Source: Toxoplasma gondii ME49
Taxonomy: Eukaryota; Apicomplexa; Conoidasida; Eucoccidiorida; Sarcocystidae
DNA: 64,000 bases
Reading direction: 5' to 3'
Assembly (NCBI RefSeq): GCF_000006565.2
Contig: NC_031472.1
Span: forward strand, 2,164,227-2,228,226
Shown here piece after piece: positions 12,027-24,860 of the stretch (position 1 is the stretch's first letter; every line of letters starts with the position of its first letter). The position numbers were made by a program, and so were the translations under genes. A model generated the notes under the pieces. The model did not search any database. It had not been told where the DNA came from and saw nothing but the letters and a program-made list of their open reading frames with translations.

Positions 12027-12201
12027 TCATATCTTCATATATATATATATATATATTCTTTTCTTCATATATATATATATATATATATTCATATATTCCT
12101 ACGTATATTTAGATGTGTATATTCTTATATTCATGCATCTATTCATATATATAAAACCATTTATATATATACATATATGCGTGTACGCATATGGTTCAAT
12201 T

Positions 12202-12232
<31 letters not shown>

Positions 12233-14297
12233 ACACATATTTATTCTTATGGGTGTTTCGTGTGAACATCGCTACTGATGTTTGTTGGAAAAAGCGCGTT
12301 CACCCGTTTCCGTAGATTGGGATTAACAGACTGAGTGTGTGGTTTGTCTTTGTTTTCGTTGCTACTTGCTTATTGCGCTGTTCACGCTGCTGTCGTACAC
12401 CTGCGGTGGAGGTTTCTATGTTTCGAGAAGCGAAGGCGACAGACTTTTCTGAGAGTCTTTGGCCGAGAGGAAGTGGACTTGCATCTCATTGCGGCGCTAA
12501 CAAGGAGAGGAGGGAAGGAAGATTCCTCGGGACACACAGAACAGAGGAAGACGCGTTTCTCTGTGTCTTTGTCGTTTGCTCTAGAGGCCAGAAAGAACGC
12601 GAAGAGTACATGCGGCGAAAGCTGATGGAAGAGCCGACAGAATGGCTGGACCCCGAAGATGAAAAGTTTTACAACGAAAGAATGAAGGTAAGTTTCATGG
12701 TTGGGACTTTCTTTTGCATGCGTGTGGTTTTCATGTTTGTATCGGAGACAAACAGCTGTCCCTTGGATCGGGACTCTTCTCCGTCGTGACTCAGTTGCCA
12801 TTCTCAGGTTCCTCGTTTCTTCTTTCACCTCGCAATGCGACCATCGACACGAGCAGCGGTGGCCGTAGTGGCTTCACGCTGTTCTCTCTGGGCTGCACTA
12901 TTCGATCTGCCTTAAATCTTTCTCAGCTTTGTCTCGTTCGCTTCTGTTCTCCCGCCTCTCCCTTCAGTCCTTCGTTTTTCCCCGTTTTCTTTCTCCTCAC
13001 ACCCTTCCTCCTGTCGCACCGCTGCTCCTTTCGTTCTCTCGCGCCGGCCGCCCTCTCTCACCGGCGCTTCGTCTCTGGTCGGCTCGGGTTGCTCGACTGT
13101 GTCTCCGTGGATGGATTCGCTCAGTTCTCCGTTCTGTCTCGGAGCGTCGGCGGGGGCCAGTAGAGACACCTGGGGGGCTGGTCGGCGAGAACGCGTCCTT
13201 CGCCGCTCCCTCAACTTCCTGCACTTTGTTTTTCGTTTCGCGTTTTATCCTGTGTCCTCTTTCACCTGCAAGACCCGTGACCATTCGAAGCACCGTTCTG
13301 GCTCGCGTCCACCTTTCTGAAACCTTCAGTTTTCTTCATGCACATCGCCTCTCCCTTCTCTCTTTTTTCCCCGCCTCTCTATCGTCTTTCCTCGTTTTTC
13401 CATCTTTTTCCCCGTCTGGCTCAGGTTCTGAAGCAACAGTACGAAGAAGAAGCGAGACGCGCTGCAGGTCTTGGGCCAGAAACCGCGGCTGGCGCGGCAG
13501 AGTCGGTCTCTGCCGTCTCCTCGGCTTCTCCACAAATGCCTGAGACTCGCATGTCTCCGTTTGAATCGTCTCCGTTGAATGCGAAGGCAGAGAGAGAAAG
13601 AGACACGAGAGGCCCCCCGCGGTCAGGCGAGGGGAGAGAGCGAACGCGCGAAGATCCAGAAAGACGCCTTCAGTTTTCTCCTCCTGTTCCTCCTCGTCCA
13701 CCTCCACCTCCTCAAGGGCGGCCGCCTTACCAGTTTTTCAGCTCCTCTGGACCTGATGGAGTTTCGGCTCCTTTCCATCCTCCTTCTCGCCCCCCGCCGC
13801 TTTCTTCTCCAGGGAGAGGCTCTCCAGGATGGCCTGTCCCTCCCTACGGGGCTCCGCATCCTCCCTATGCACAGGGTCCGCCAGCCTATCCTCAACCGTC
13901 GAATCTACATCCTCCTCAGCATCCCCATCGTGCTGCCTACCCTGTTGCTTCCGCTCCTTCCTCTCCTCTCTCTCCTCCTACTCTTTCTCCTTCTCCTCCT
14001 CTCTCTCCTTCTCCTCCTCTTTCTCCTTCTCCTCCTCTTTCTCCTCCTCTTTCTCCTTCTCCTCCTCAGTCTCCTTCTCCTCCTGTTTCTCCCCCTCCTC
14101 TTTCTCCTTCCTCTTCCTCTCCCTCTTCTTCGGCGGACGCGGGGAGTATGGAAGAGACAATTGCTCAGATTAAGCAAAAGCAAGACGAACTCGCAAAGAT
14201 GCTGGCGAAGTTGAAGAGTCTCGAGGAGGCTGTGGGCAAGAACGAAAGCGACGCAGTGGGAGAGGGAGAGGCGCCGGGACAGAGTGAAGGCCGATGA
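10580..14297 (+). CDS. RAP-domain protein, probably mitochondrial or apicoplast RNA-binding
   Basis: Four exons are proposed: 10580-11162, 11696-11852, 12585-12687 and 13425-14297. Phases (1, 2, 0) close to 571 residues. The N terminus ([20 protein letters not shown]) is Arg/Ser-rich without acid, like an organelle transit peptide. A RAP domain spans about residues 198-262, with the hallmark IEVDGPTHF, then [18 protein letters not shown], and it finishes across an intron in [17 protein letters not shown] domains are RNA-binding, expanded in apicomplexans, and tied to organellar rRNA or mRNA processing. Unusually, the domain is central. It is followed by about 290 residues, mostly a proline-rich region with SPPLSPSPP repeats (13965-14130) and a short coiled coil ([20 protein letters not shown]). 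Long (AT)n tracts sit in intron 2. The exact target RNA is unknown. Confidence 0.85.
11993..12232. repeat. Cluster of (AT)n microsatellites in RAP gene intron 2
   Basis: Several runs of TA dinucleotides (about 11993-12022, 12037-12055, 12068-12088 and 12200-12228) are separated by TTCATAT-like linkers. All lie within the intron 11853-12584. Confidence 0.9.
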
Positions 14298-14845
14298 AAG
14301 AGGGACCTCGAACGCTAGCGGAGATATAGAGAACAGTGCAGACGACAGAAGACAGTGAATACAGAAGAAGGGTGGAGAGACAAGAAGATAGAGGAGACGG
14401 TAGGAGGAAAACGATCGAAAAAGATGAACGCCGTGGACTGGATAGGGGGGGAAGGCATGGGCATGAGGGCAATGAATATAAAAAGTGCATGCACAGCGGC
14501 GAAGGAAAAGAGAATGAAGCCGCAACCAAGACCGAGCCGTGGTAGCCTGAGAGCACACGAGGACCTCTTCTGTCTCTATGGTCTCTTCTGTCTCTGTCTC
14601 CGGTTTCCTAGCTGCACCTGTGTAGGACGTATTAGAAGATTTAAAGTTTTTCTTTCAGTCGGGGCAAAAAATGCGTGGATAGGTAAAGCAATTTCTCCTG
14701 AGATTGATCCGGTTGTTCGGAGGATGAATGCGGAGTAGACACAGCTTTTCAAACCTGGTTTCATTTCCCGCGGCTGGAAGCGGCCCGAGGAGGGAATGCC
14801 AAGAACGTGACGCGTGCATGAATGCATGCGTGCAATCGTGCGCCT

Positions 14846-14868
14846 CGCCTGTTAAGGCAAAACAGGCG
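14846..14868. repeat. Inverted repeat (stem-loop), 8-9 bp arms
   Basis: The arms CGCCTGTT and AACAGGCG are perfectly complementary around a 7-nt loop (AAGGCAA), and one flanking T/A pair extends the stem. The repeat lies about 550 nt past the RAP stop codon, between TGCATGC words. It could be a 3' UTR structural element or chance. Confidence 0.55.
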
Positions 14869-16540
14869 AATTATGCATGCTTCTACTCGATTTGCATGCA
14901 ACTACAAATTCGGTGGCTGGGTGTACTTTGGAAGGCGTGGATTATATCAACACGAGCCTCTCGGGACTTGCAGAGTTCGCCTGTTGTCTCCAGATTAGGT
15001 GGCGTCAATAGCGCAAATGGAGTTTTCGTTTTTCCTGCTCGCCTCCGTATCTTTTCACCTTATTGGTCGTCGCGCGTTCGTTTCCTTTTTCCGCTTAACT
15101 CCGACGACCTCGTCCCTCCAAGCACCGCTGCAGAGTGCGGCAGGACAGCGTATGAAGAGGAAAAAGTTGCTCAAGAAAGAGTGAAGAGTGCATTGATACT
15201 TTGCCTGCGATCGGGCTTGCTCTTTTGTCTTTTCATTTGTTTTTAAAACTCACGCGGTCAGCCTCCCGCGGCTCCTCAGCTCATCGACGTTCCCCTGTCT
15301 GCTCGAACCCAAAACGCGCTTCATTGAAATCGACGTTCCCCACCTTGGAGACAGAACGAAGTTGTCCGCCACCCGGCTCTTGATCGCGTCGCCTCCAGTT
15401 GCTACAGAGACGAGATTCGCAGCAACACTAGTCGCGCCATATGCGGAAGCACAGAAATCGTCTTTTGCATGATGTAAAGGGGACAAAGAACTTTCAACGA
15501 AGGAGACAGGAAAAGTCTTTTTTTCGATGCAAAAGGCGAAAACGTTTCTCAGGACGTAGAAAGGAAACAGGCTTTACCGTGGTGTACAAGGGCGATTGCC
15601 GAGTTTGACGGTAGAATACCACGAGAATCCTTTTTACAGTCTGAAAAGCTTGTCGCTGCCCTATTGTGGTGAGAGTGGAGAGAGAGTGGAGACACCTGGA
15701 GAGACGTATTTTCCAGCCAGAACAGAGAGTCTGCATGAGCGACTCGGCACCCCAAGGCAGTATACGTAAAAGGAGATCGCGTTGAGACTCGGGATGACGA
15801 CAGTGAGGAAGGAAGTCTCAGAGCCGCTTCGACTTTCAGAAAGTGCGAACTGTTCTGGACAAGGAAAAAAGAAAGACGAAGGAAACCAGGATCCGTCGAG
15901 CGCCTGTTTCGGTCGTGTATATGGCGGTTAACTGCGTCTGATGTGATTCTCTGAAAAGTAAAAACTCCCAACTGGTCGAAAGGTCTTCAGGTGTCGTGGG
16001 CATGCACAGTGGCGATCTCGACACCGTTGGAGGCTTCTTTGGGACGGCCTCCCGTTTTTTGCGCAGTTCAAGAGAATTTGTGAAAACGCCGGAAGCGCTG
16101 CGGTGCAAGAAAAGGAAGCTGCGACCTCCCGTGGAAGGCCAGACGAAGGCCTACATGTCAAGCCAACCTATTTGTGAAGGCAAGGTAGACTGGCAAAATA
16201 AGAAAGAACCGTTTGGCGAGGCGTAAAGCTGGAGAGAAGCGAAGCGCAGAGAAACTCGAAGGGACAGAGTCGCCAACAAGAGGGGAAGCGAGGAGAAGAA
16301 CCCAAGGAAAGGCGGAAGGGTGTGTCGCAGCAAACAAAACAGTTTGAGAGTGTGCTGTCGGAGAGGAAGGACTCGTGGAGAAGAGAACAAGGGAAGTGAC
16401 TGACGCAGCAGTTTCATACGTTGGAGGAAAAGAGACTCGGAAACCAGTGTGGAAAGGGAGACTCCGCAACGGAAGGGGAAACCGGTCTAGTCTCTAGGGA
16501 AGCAAAGACAACACAAGAAAGCGAAGACAGAGAGAGATAG

Positions 16541-16624
16541 AGACACAGAGACACAGAGACAAGACGACAGAGAAAACGAAAAAGACACAGAGACACAGAG
16601 ACAAGACGACAGAGAAAACGAAAA
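16541..16624. repeat. 42-bp tandem duplication
   Basis: Two adjacent near-identical 42-nt copies (16541-16582 and 16583-16624) begin AGACACAGAGACACAGAG and end with an A-rich run. They lie about 115 nt beyond the stop codon of the PPR gene, probably in its 3' UTR or flank. Confidence 0.85.
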
Positions 16625-16738
16625 AAAAATCGGAGACAAAAGACAGCGTCTCATTTGTCCAGAGACACTTTTCACAAACCTTTCTCGTGAGTCGCATGTT
16701 GCATGCAGAAACCTGGAGACACTCCATCGCTCTGCATC

Positions 16739-19700
16739 TTACAGAAGTCTTGTTTTCTTTTTGGGCTTTGCCTTCTTCGCAACTTTCTTCTTCTTCCCGT
16801 AGTACAAGTCATTGTCAGGTTCTTCCTCCGGCAAATTCAGGAGTTTCTCCAACTTGTAAATAACTGAATACCTTGCAACTTCCTCTCCAAAGGCACTCTT
16901 CACCCCTCCCTCTATCATTTCTTCTTCTTCTTCTTCACTCAACTCCTCGTCTATCCTTTCCATCTCTTCCTCTGCAGTTTTCTTTCGTTTCTTCGCGTTC
17001 TTGGACGTTTCGGCTCGCCGCAGGCGCGTTCCTGAAACCTTCGCTTGCTCGTCTTTGTCTTCGACCGCGTACGCAATCTCCGCACCGAGCTCTCGTCTTC
17101 TCGCCGACTCCAGGAGCTCTTCCTCGCGTCTTCTCGCCTCGTCTTCTTCCATCGCTTCCGCGAGCATGCGCTTTACCTTGGCCAGCAGACTGGGAGGTTT
17201 CTCTGGAGCGGCGACAGCGAATTTGACTCTCGTGAGTCTCTCCAGAACGCGGGCGACTTCTTCCTTCTTCGCTCGCATGGCTGCCTGCTGGGCGGCGGTC
17301 CACCACGCGAGAGGCGCAGGAGACGCCGAGGAAGTCAGACGCTCGTGCAGAAGAGCGACGGACTCTCTCCAGCCGCCTGAAAAAATGACAAACAGGGAGA
17401 GCTTGAAGAAAGCTGAAAACGCGCGCCCACGCCTGAGATGTCGCGGCAGAGAGAGAGAGACAGAAGATCGGAGGAGGGCCCTCGAGACAAAGGAGACGAG
17501 ACTGGGAAGACGGCGTTCAGGCGAGATTCACCGAGAAACCAACGGGGGCGGAAACAGGAGTGAACAGAGACGAAAAACTGAGGGAGACAATCTCATGAAG
17601 GAGACACGAGGGACAAAATAACAGGTTTTCGTTTGTGTTGGAATCTCCGGGATTTACGAGAAGCACTGAAGAAGACGCGCTTCCACGAACACACAGAGAC
17701 ACGATCGTAGGCAGTTCCATTGGAAGGTGGAAAGCACGAGCCATCCTTCCAATCTCCGTTTTCCTTCTTCGCTAGTCAGAAAAGGTGAGAGACGCCGATT
17801 CCTGCAAACGCTCTTCTGTGTACTGATGGCCTTTTCCTATCGTTCACGTTGTCGAGCCAGAACTCTGTTCGCGTCACTTCCTCAGTCTCCACCTCTCCTC
17901 TTCGTCCTGCTCTTCCCCGTTTTCTCTCTGCTCCGTCACTCTCCTTTTAACTCCTCACCCCGTTCGCCGAGAGCCTTCATCGCTGCTTCTTCGAGGTCTT
18001 CTCGGCTCACGATCTGCCCTCGCTCCAGACGTTCTTCGTCCTTTCCGCGGACTGCTTGCTTCCACTTTTGCACGAACGCGAAAATTGCCTGCGTGTCTCG
18101 CTTTCTTTCGCTCTCTGTCGATCTGGGACCGGCGTCTCCACCTTCTCCGACGACAGGTCCGCCTAGGAGCTTCAGCGCCTCCAGAGCACGCGAAGGAGAT
18201 AGCAAGGCCTGCGGCGGATACGGCGCCTTCGCAGAAACGGAGACAGAGAGGAAGCACAGGCTTCATTTACCTCTTTTGCGCGGCCGGCCTCCCCTCACGG
18301 GGACGGAGCTCGGGCACAGCAGTGAAAGCGAGAGGAACAGAGGGGAGGACGGGGACGACAGAAGTGGAAGCAGGAAGGAAGGGATCGTCAGAGCTCTCTC
18401 TCGCAAGGTCTGTTACGAACACTCAAGACTGTCTCTGTCCTCTGTCGGTCGTCTCTCACCTCGACGAAGAACGGAAGAACTTCAAGCAGACGCTCTGCCT
18501 CGCCCTCACGCGATTCGCGAAGAGCAGCGAGAAAGGCCTCCTGGAGGAGACCCAGAGGAAGAGAAGAAGGAGAAGAAAACGGAGTGGAAGGCGAAGACGG
18601 AGAAGAAGACAAAGCCGACAGGAACGAGGAGGAAGATGGAAGGAGATAGCCTGAAGCCGGAGTTGGGGAGTCTGCTTGGACAGATTCTTGGAGAGCTCGG
18701 AAGACGCGCAAAGCCTCCGAGGGACGGGGCGCGTGACGGATGAAACTTCTGAAGACAACGGCCTCATCTCCGGGCTGCAGAAAAGGAAGAAATTGACAAG
18801 AGAGAAACGCAGTGGAAGCCTGCCAAGGATCCGGATATCGCGAAGAAAACAAACGCTGGGCAAGACACCTCCCCTCATCACTGTTTGCTTGGGCGTGAGT
18901 CTCCGAGGGGAGACAGAGGAGGAGACGCACATATGGAGGCGCGCAGTCAGAAAGCGAACATCAAAGGTGGAAAAAAGAAGCAGAGGCACAGCTGAGGCGC
19001 GCTGCGCTCGTTCTCGCATGCGAGGAAAATGACAGGCGAGAGCGAGACAGAGCAAAGAGCTGAGAGGGACAGAAAGCATAGGCCGCGGGCCAGCCTAGTC
19101 AAGTCGAAAACTCCCGAAAGCGATTTGCATGTGCGGCGTCATCCTCAACAGACATGGAAGTATTTAAAATGCAGAACGTTCTTTACAACGCGGAAGAAAA
19201 GCCGAAATGCCTGACAACCAGAAGAGAATTCTGACAAGAAGGTAAAGGAAAAAGAAACAACAGTTCGACAAAGAAAATCTCACTCCAAATGCCAAGCCAG
19301 GCTGGCTAGAGCGCAGGCGCCACAGACTGTGAACGACCGAGTAGGCCTCCTCGAAGGTCGTAGCTTTCCGCTGCAAAAAACGAACCGGAACGTGAGCAAA
19401 AGTCATATCCAAGGGATTCTCTCAGCGGAATCAGAAAGACGCAACGACTCACTTAAACCCACAGATGGACGTCTTAAATATTTACATATATATATATATA
19501 TATATATGCATATATGCATGTGCAGAGGAGGAATCGCATGTGCAGTAACGTTTAAGTTTGTTCGCAGATACATTTGCAGTTGTTGTGTATCCGTGCATTT
19601 ATTGGTGCAGGTGAGAAGATTTCGACATGTTAACTCACATCAGCTAACCCGCTCAAGACGAAAGCGCAACGACTGTCATAATTCGAGGAACGCCCCAGAG

Positions 19701-22700
19701 ATACATCCACACAGATCTTGACAAGGCCCTTGCCAAATATGCGTCCCCACATAAGTATATATACATATATTTGACATATAGAAATAGGGATACTAACATG
19801 GCTCGACACATGAGTATCTACGTACATGCTTCTAAACAGAGGTACAAACCTAGAGGTGTACAGATACACATATATGGAAAACTATATATCTAGATGTGAT
19901 TGAACGTACACACATATAAACAGGCAGCATACATGTATATCTATCTATCTAAATATATATATATATATATATATTCATATGTATTTGTGTACGTATGGAT
20001 ATGTTTATGTATATATGTTTATGTATATATATTTATGTATGTAAGCATGTACGTGCATCTATGCATATATGAGTAAACTTACGAGTTGCTGGATCAGTTC
20101 TCGCTTGATAGCGAGGCCAGGAGAGAGCGATACGTTTTGCGCTTTCCACTGCATGGCTGTTGCTTCTGAAATTTCTCCATCTCCACTTCGCGTCCCAGCA
20201 GAACTTGACTGTTCTGTCTGCACCAAGGCGGAACGAGAAAGGACATACCCCGACTGGAGATCAACATCTAGTGAACACTCGAGCAGCGAAGACATGCATA
20301 GGCTTTAAAGAGCAACGGATTCACAGAAAAGAGCATCCGGTGTGCCTACACGGTTCGAACGGCATCACACGTGGATGCCTATATCTATATCTATCTATAT
20401 CTATCTATCTATATATCTATCTATCTATATATATATATATATATGACGGTTTACAAATATAAGCATGCAGTATATATATGTGCAGGAATACATAAACGTG
20501 GAGACAACTACATGGAGTTGGGGTACACTTCTTCATGATGCGGAAACAAGGATGAGAAGGTGGATTCGACAAAGGCACAGAAACGCCGCATTATCGTGAA
20601 AATGAGACACCTGGAAAACGACATAGGAAGGCGCCGACGCGCCTGCCGTGGTAGTAACTAACATGAAGTGACCGTAAGTGATACGCACACCAGAGAAGCG
20701 TAAAAAAAATATCCTCTTCATGTCCTCGTTGTTTAAGGTTTGGAACCGGGTCCGGAAGGCGCGCCGAGATCCGACTCTAGAGAAAGACACCTACTAACAT
20801 TACATGGTAGCTCCGCCGCACACGGTGTCTGTCTACGAAGATGCGTCTCTCTCGTTATTTGTATTTCAGTGCCGGCCTCTTTCGACATCTCTTTGTCTCG
20901 CTAGGAGTCGCTATCCAAGAAGTTCTGTCAACCATATCTCGACTCCTCGCCTGCGTATCTGTGGAAGGCTGTGTTCCTTCAAACCCACTGACTTCCGTCA
21001 CTCTCTGTAGACACGCTACGTATGAAGGGGAAGGTTCGCTTTGAAACGCAGCAGCTTCGGAGGTCCTTGCAAGCGATTCCTCTCGTCATTTCTTCGCTGT
21101 CATCGCCGCTTACGTTTTCCAAGTCCATCGAGCCGATGGTCTTCCTTTCCTGTCGGTTTCTCTCGTTTCGTCCGCGTTCGTGTGCCATGTTGAAGAGGCC
21201 CGCGGGGAGCCTGGAGAGAAGAATGCGATCTCCTGTCGGCACTTTTTCGGCGCTGGCTCCGGTTCCACTTCTTGCGTTCCCGAGCAAACGGTCGACAGTT
21301 GCGTCGACCTCTCCACTTCCGTTGTTGCGCCTTCCTCCGTCCTCACTCGCCGCTGCACGATCCGCCGCTGGGGTCTCCTCAACACCCCACAGTGTCTCCT
21401 CGAGGGTCGGGGCGAGTTTGGGCCACTCGCGTCGCAGCGCAGCAAGGCCGCGTTGCATGAGGGCTGTGAGGCTTTGAATGGTTTTTTCTCGCTGGATTTC
21501 TTTTTGGGTTTGTTCCCCTACTGGAACTCCGAGTTCCTTCAGAACCTGCTCCTTCTCGCGCCGCTTCTTTGCGTCTTCCCTCACGATTTCCAGTCGCTCG
21601 TTCGCCAGTCCTTCGAGGCTGTGAATCAGAACTTGGCCGACTGAGACAGGGAGAGGAAGAAGCTGTTGGGCTTCGCTCGAGGCTTCAAAATCTCCTCCAC
21701 TCTGGTCTTCGTTTCCGCTCTCTCGCTCTTTGTCCTCCAAAGGCGGGTCGCCTCCCTTCACACTCGCTCGTTCGACCGTGAGTCGCCTGCGATGGGCTCC
21801 ACTTGTTTCCGCTCCCCCGCGTCCTGCGGGAGTGCCTTGTGCAAGTCCTCCACTCACGGACTTCCTAATCTTCTTTCTCAGGGGGAGGAGCTCGTCGAGA
21901 AAAATGTGGATGGCGTCTGAAAACGATCCCGAGAAATTTGCGCATTTCATGGCTTCTCCGAATATCCACGGTTTGAACTGGCAGGCATCTGGAGGCGGAG
22001 CACAAGCCGCGGGAGACCCACAAGCAGACTTTCGCCTGGCCTCAGACAGCTCTGAAGAAGACACAAAGTCGCTGTAGGCCTGGGCCGCTCTGCGCGCAGC
22101 CTCGGCAATCCTCGACAGAAGTTCCGATGGCGAGGACGAACATGAAGTCTCTTCAGACCTCTTCTCACGTGAGACACCAGGTGCCAGCTCGCGCCTGGGT
22201 TTACTGTCTCCTCTGTCTCCTTCGTTGCCTCCATCAGAGACACGTTTCAAGAAGGCTGCCTCCACAGCAGCGGCTGCGCTGGAGAGAGCACGATTTACAA
22301 GCAGAAACGTTCGGACGTCTGGACACGGTCCCTGTGTTTTGAGAGTCGTGAAAATACCCCAGACCCGGTCGACAGACTCACAGAGCTCCTCTGCTTCACT
22401 TCTCGCGGTTCGTTTCTCTTCCACCCTTTCGTTCTCTGCTGTGCGCTCGGCTTCCCCATCCTCTCCTGGTATGTAGATGCGAAAGAGATCACAGAGATCC
22501 TGACTCTCCTCAGATTTAACAGGAGAAGCGCGGCCCTCAGACAACGCCCTGAATCGTGCGACGTATGCCTTTAAGACCTCGTTCCACTGCTGGATGCGCG
22601 GAGGGAGACGATACATGACTTGCAGGCGAAGAAACCTGAAAACGCAGCGGAAGAAGGATGAGTATGGGAGCGCCTGAAAATGCGTTGCTGTCACCAAAAC

Positions 22701-24822
22701 ACAAGGCATGCAGAGAACGAACGTCTACACAAATTCATCGGCTGCTGAACCTTCTGCATTTCCCCAGTGCCAGTGGCGCCTGCTCGCCACTCTAAAAAAC
22801 GTTTGACGTTTTCCTGACTCGGCAAAAAGCGCGGGGCAGAGACGCACACCACATGTCGTGTCACCGGCGCTGGTGAAACTATAAGAAAACCATGCGACTT
22901 CGAAAGAGACCAGTTCGAAAAAAGGGTATGCGTTTCGGCGGATCTGTGCTCCCAGACATACATCCGTGGCTAGAAGAAGAGCGGTGAGAGGTGGACGAAA
23001 ATTTCCTCTTAAAAACAGAATAAAAAAGCACTGACGGCTGATACACAGACGTCCGAGGGAGAATGCGGGGCGGTCCACATTGGCCGAACATGCGGGCAGC
23101 AGCAAAGACGTTCTGGGGACGGAATACTTTCAAATGCATGGAGCGTTGGTCAAGTTTTTCAGGCGAGAGGAGAGCCGCGTTCCGTCGCGTCGCCTTTGTC
23201 CTCTCGAGGGATCCACTTGAAAGAACTGCAAATACTCGATTCACCCAACCGTTTTGCGAGGCATGTCTGCTTGTGTGCTCCCCTGTCTCTGGCTACCTGC
23301 AACGCACCTCGACCTTTATCAAACCGCATGTTTCTACATCGAAAACTTTGCCTCAATCTCTTCAGAGGAGACTCTCTGTATCTCAATCTACATCGAACGC
23401 GTGACTCAACTCCAGGGGCGCTGCTTCCTAGAAAACAAGAGTTTATGTAAACAACTTCCGAGCCGCCAACGTAGACTGACGAACACGTAGGCAGTGTCAC
23501 GGGAGATCCATTCTCGAATTGACGGCGAGTTTCTAACACCGCGAATCGAATGGAGAGGGATTCCTACGTTAACACCCCCCCCTAAGTTCCCCGTATCTAA
23601 GGACATTAACCTGTCGTCCTCTTCCACTTTTGCGCATTTTTCTATCATTGTATCATAATTCGTTGACAGGGAAGACCTCCCGATTTGACAGCCAAGCCTT
23701 CAGCTTGCGGATCGTTTTTTGAGTATCCTTTATTTCTGACTCTGAGATCTCTTCTCCTTCTCGACGTCGTGGTTGTGCCCTCCTTTTCACAATGGTTTTC
23801 TGCGCCCCTTGAACAAACGCGTGATGAAGACCATCTTTCACTTTCCACCAATCTATCGGCGACCCAGTGGAAACACAGGCTTCCCGCGGTCCTCGCAGTC
23901 GCCACTCAGAAGCATCTCAACTCACGCCTTCTGGCGGGAGATCTACCTGCTGCACGGGAGAGTAAAACGCATGTTTCGCGGCCAAGAAAGGCCAGCGAAC
24001 AGGCACAAGCCTCTTCGGCACTCATGCAACGCCCCTGCGAAAAAGGCGCTGCAGAGACTCTGGTGGAGAGTTCCGCCATGCGCAGGACGAAGGTCGATGC
24101 AGCCGCTTGCGCAGCAGGCCATGCGTGAGACAACCCAATGAGAGAGAGACCTGGAGAGCGACTTCAGCGAGACTGCAGACATCAACAAAACCTCCCCGAG
24201 AGCGGACATCAATGCAGGGCGATGCAGACACACTCACTGCTCGGCTTTGCTTGGGTTCCCAGCCTTGTTCGCGGCGAAGAGAAGCGCCTGAAAAGACGTC
24301 TCGTCTGGTCGTCCGAGTGCAGCCACGCGTCGATCGAAGGCGTTCCGACCCAAGTGGAACATCTGCAGACTTTTCAAGTGAGAAACGAACAGTCGCTCCG
24401 CAGTCTCCACGTCGCCCCGCACCGCCTGACAATGCAACAACGCGTTCAACAGGGGAGTGTCCACCACTCGCACTTTCGCGGCCTTCTGCGAGAGAAGAGG
24501 CGACAAAGAGCCGTCCTCACGGTTCTCTGCAGACGTTGGGGTCTCCACGTCGAGAGGAAAACGAGGCAATAAAGAAGGAGGAGAACGATGCGATAAAGAG
24601 GGAGGAGAACTCGAGACAGAAGACTCGCCAGCGAGCAGCTTCAAAGCAGACTCCGCGAGTCCAGGCTCCTCCGGCAAAAGCGATTGCAACAGAGGCGACG
24701 GGTGCATACCCGCCTGCAAAAAAGCACACCGAAAATACATGCTCTTCAGTGAGGCCTCCAAACACATCACTACATATATATATATATATACATACAGCTT
24801 ATATATATATATATATATATAT

Positions 24823-24860
<38 letters not shown>

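Larger units (their letters stand above)
14298..16738. other. Convergent 3' intergenic region between RAP and PPR genes
   Basis: It should hold two 3' UTRs and the termination zones of the convergent genes. It contains TGCATGC words and a short inverted repeat near 14815-14900 and a 42-bp tandem duplication at 16541-16624. No coding exon was supported on either strand. Confidence 0.5.

Noticed and set aside
24107..24826. 239-residue plus-strand open frame
   Set aside because: It is antisense to a PPR exon and runs into an AT microsatellite, ending in Ile/Tyr repeats.
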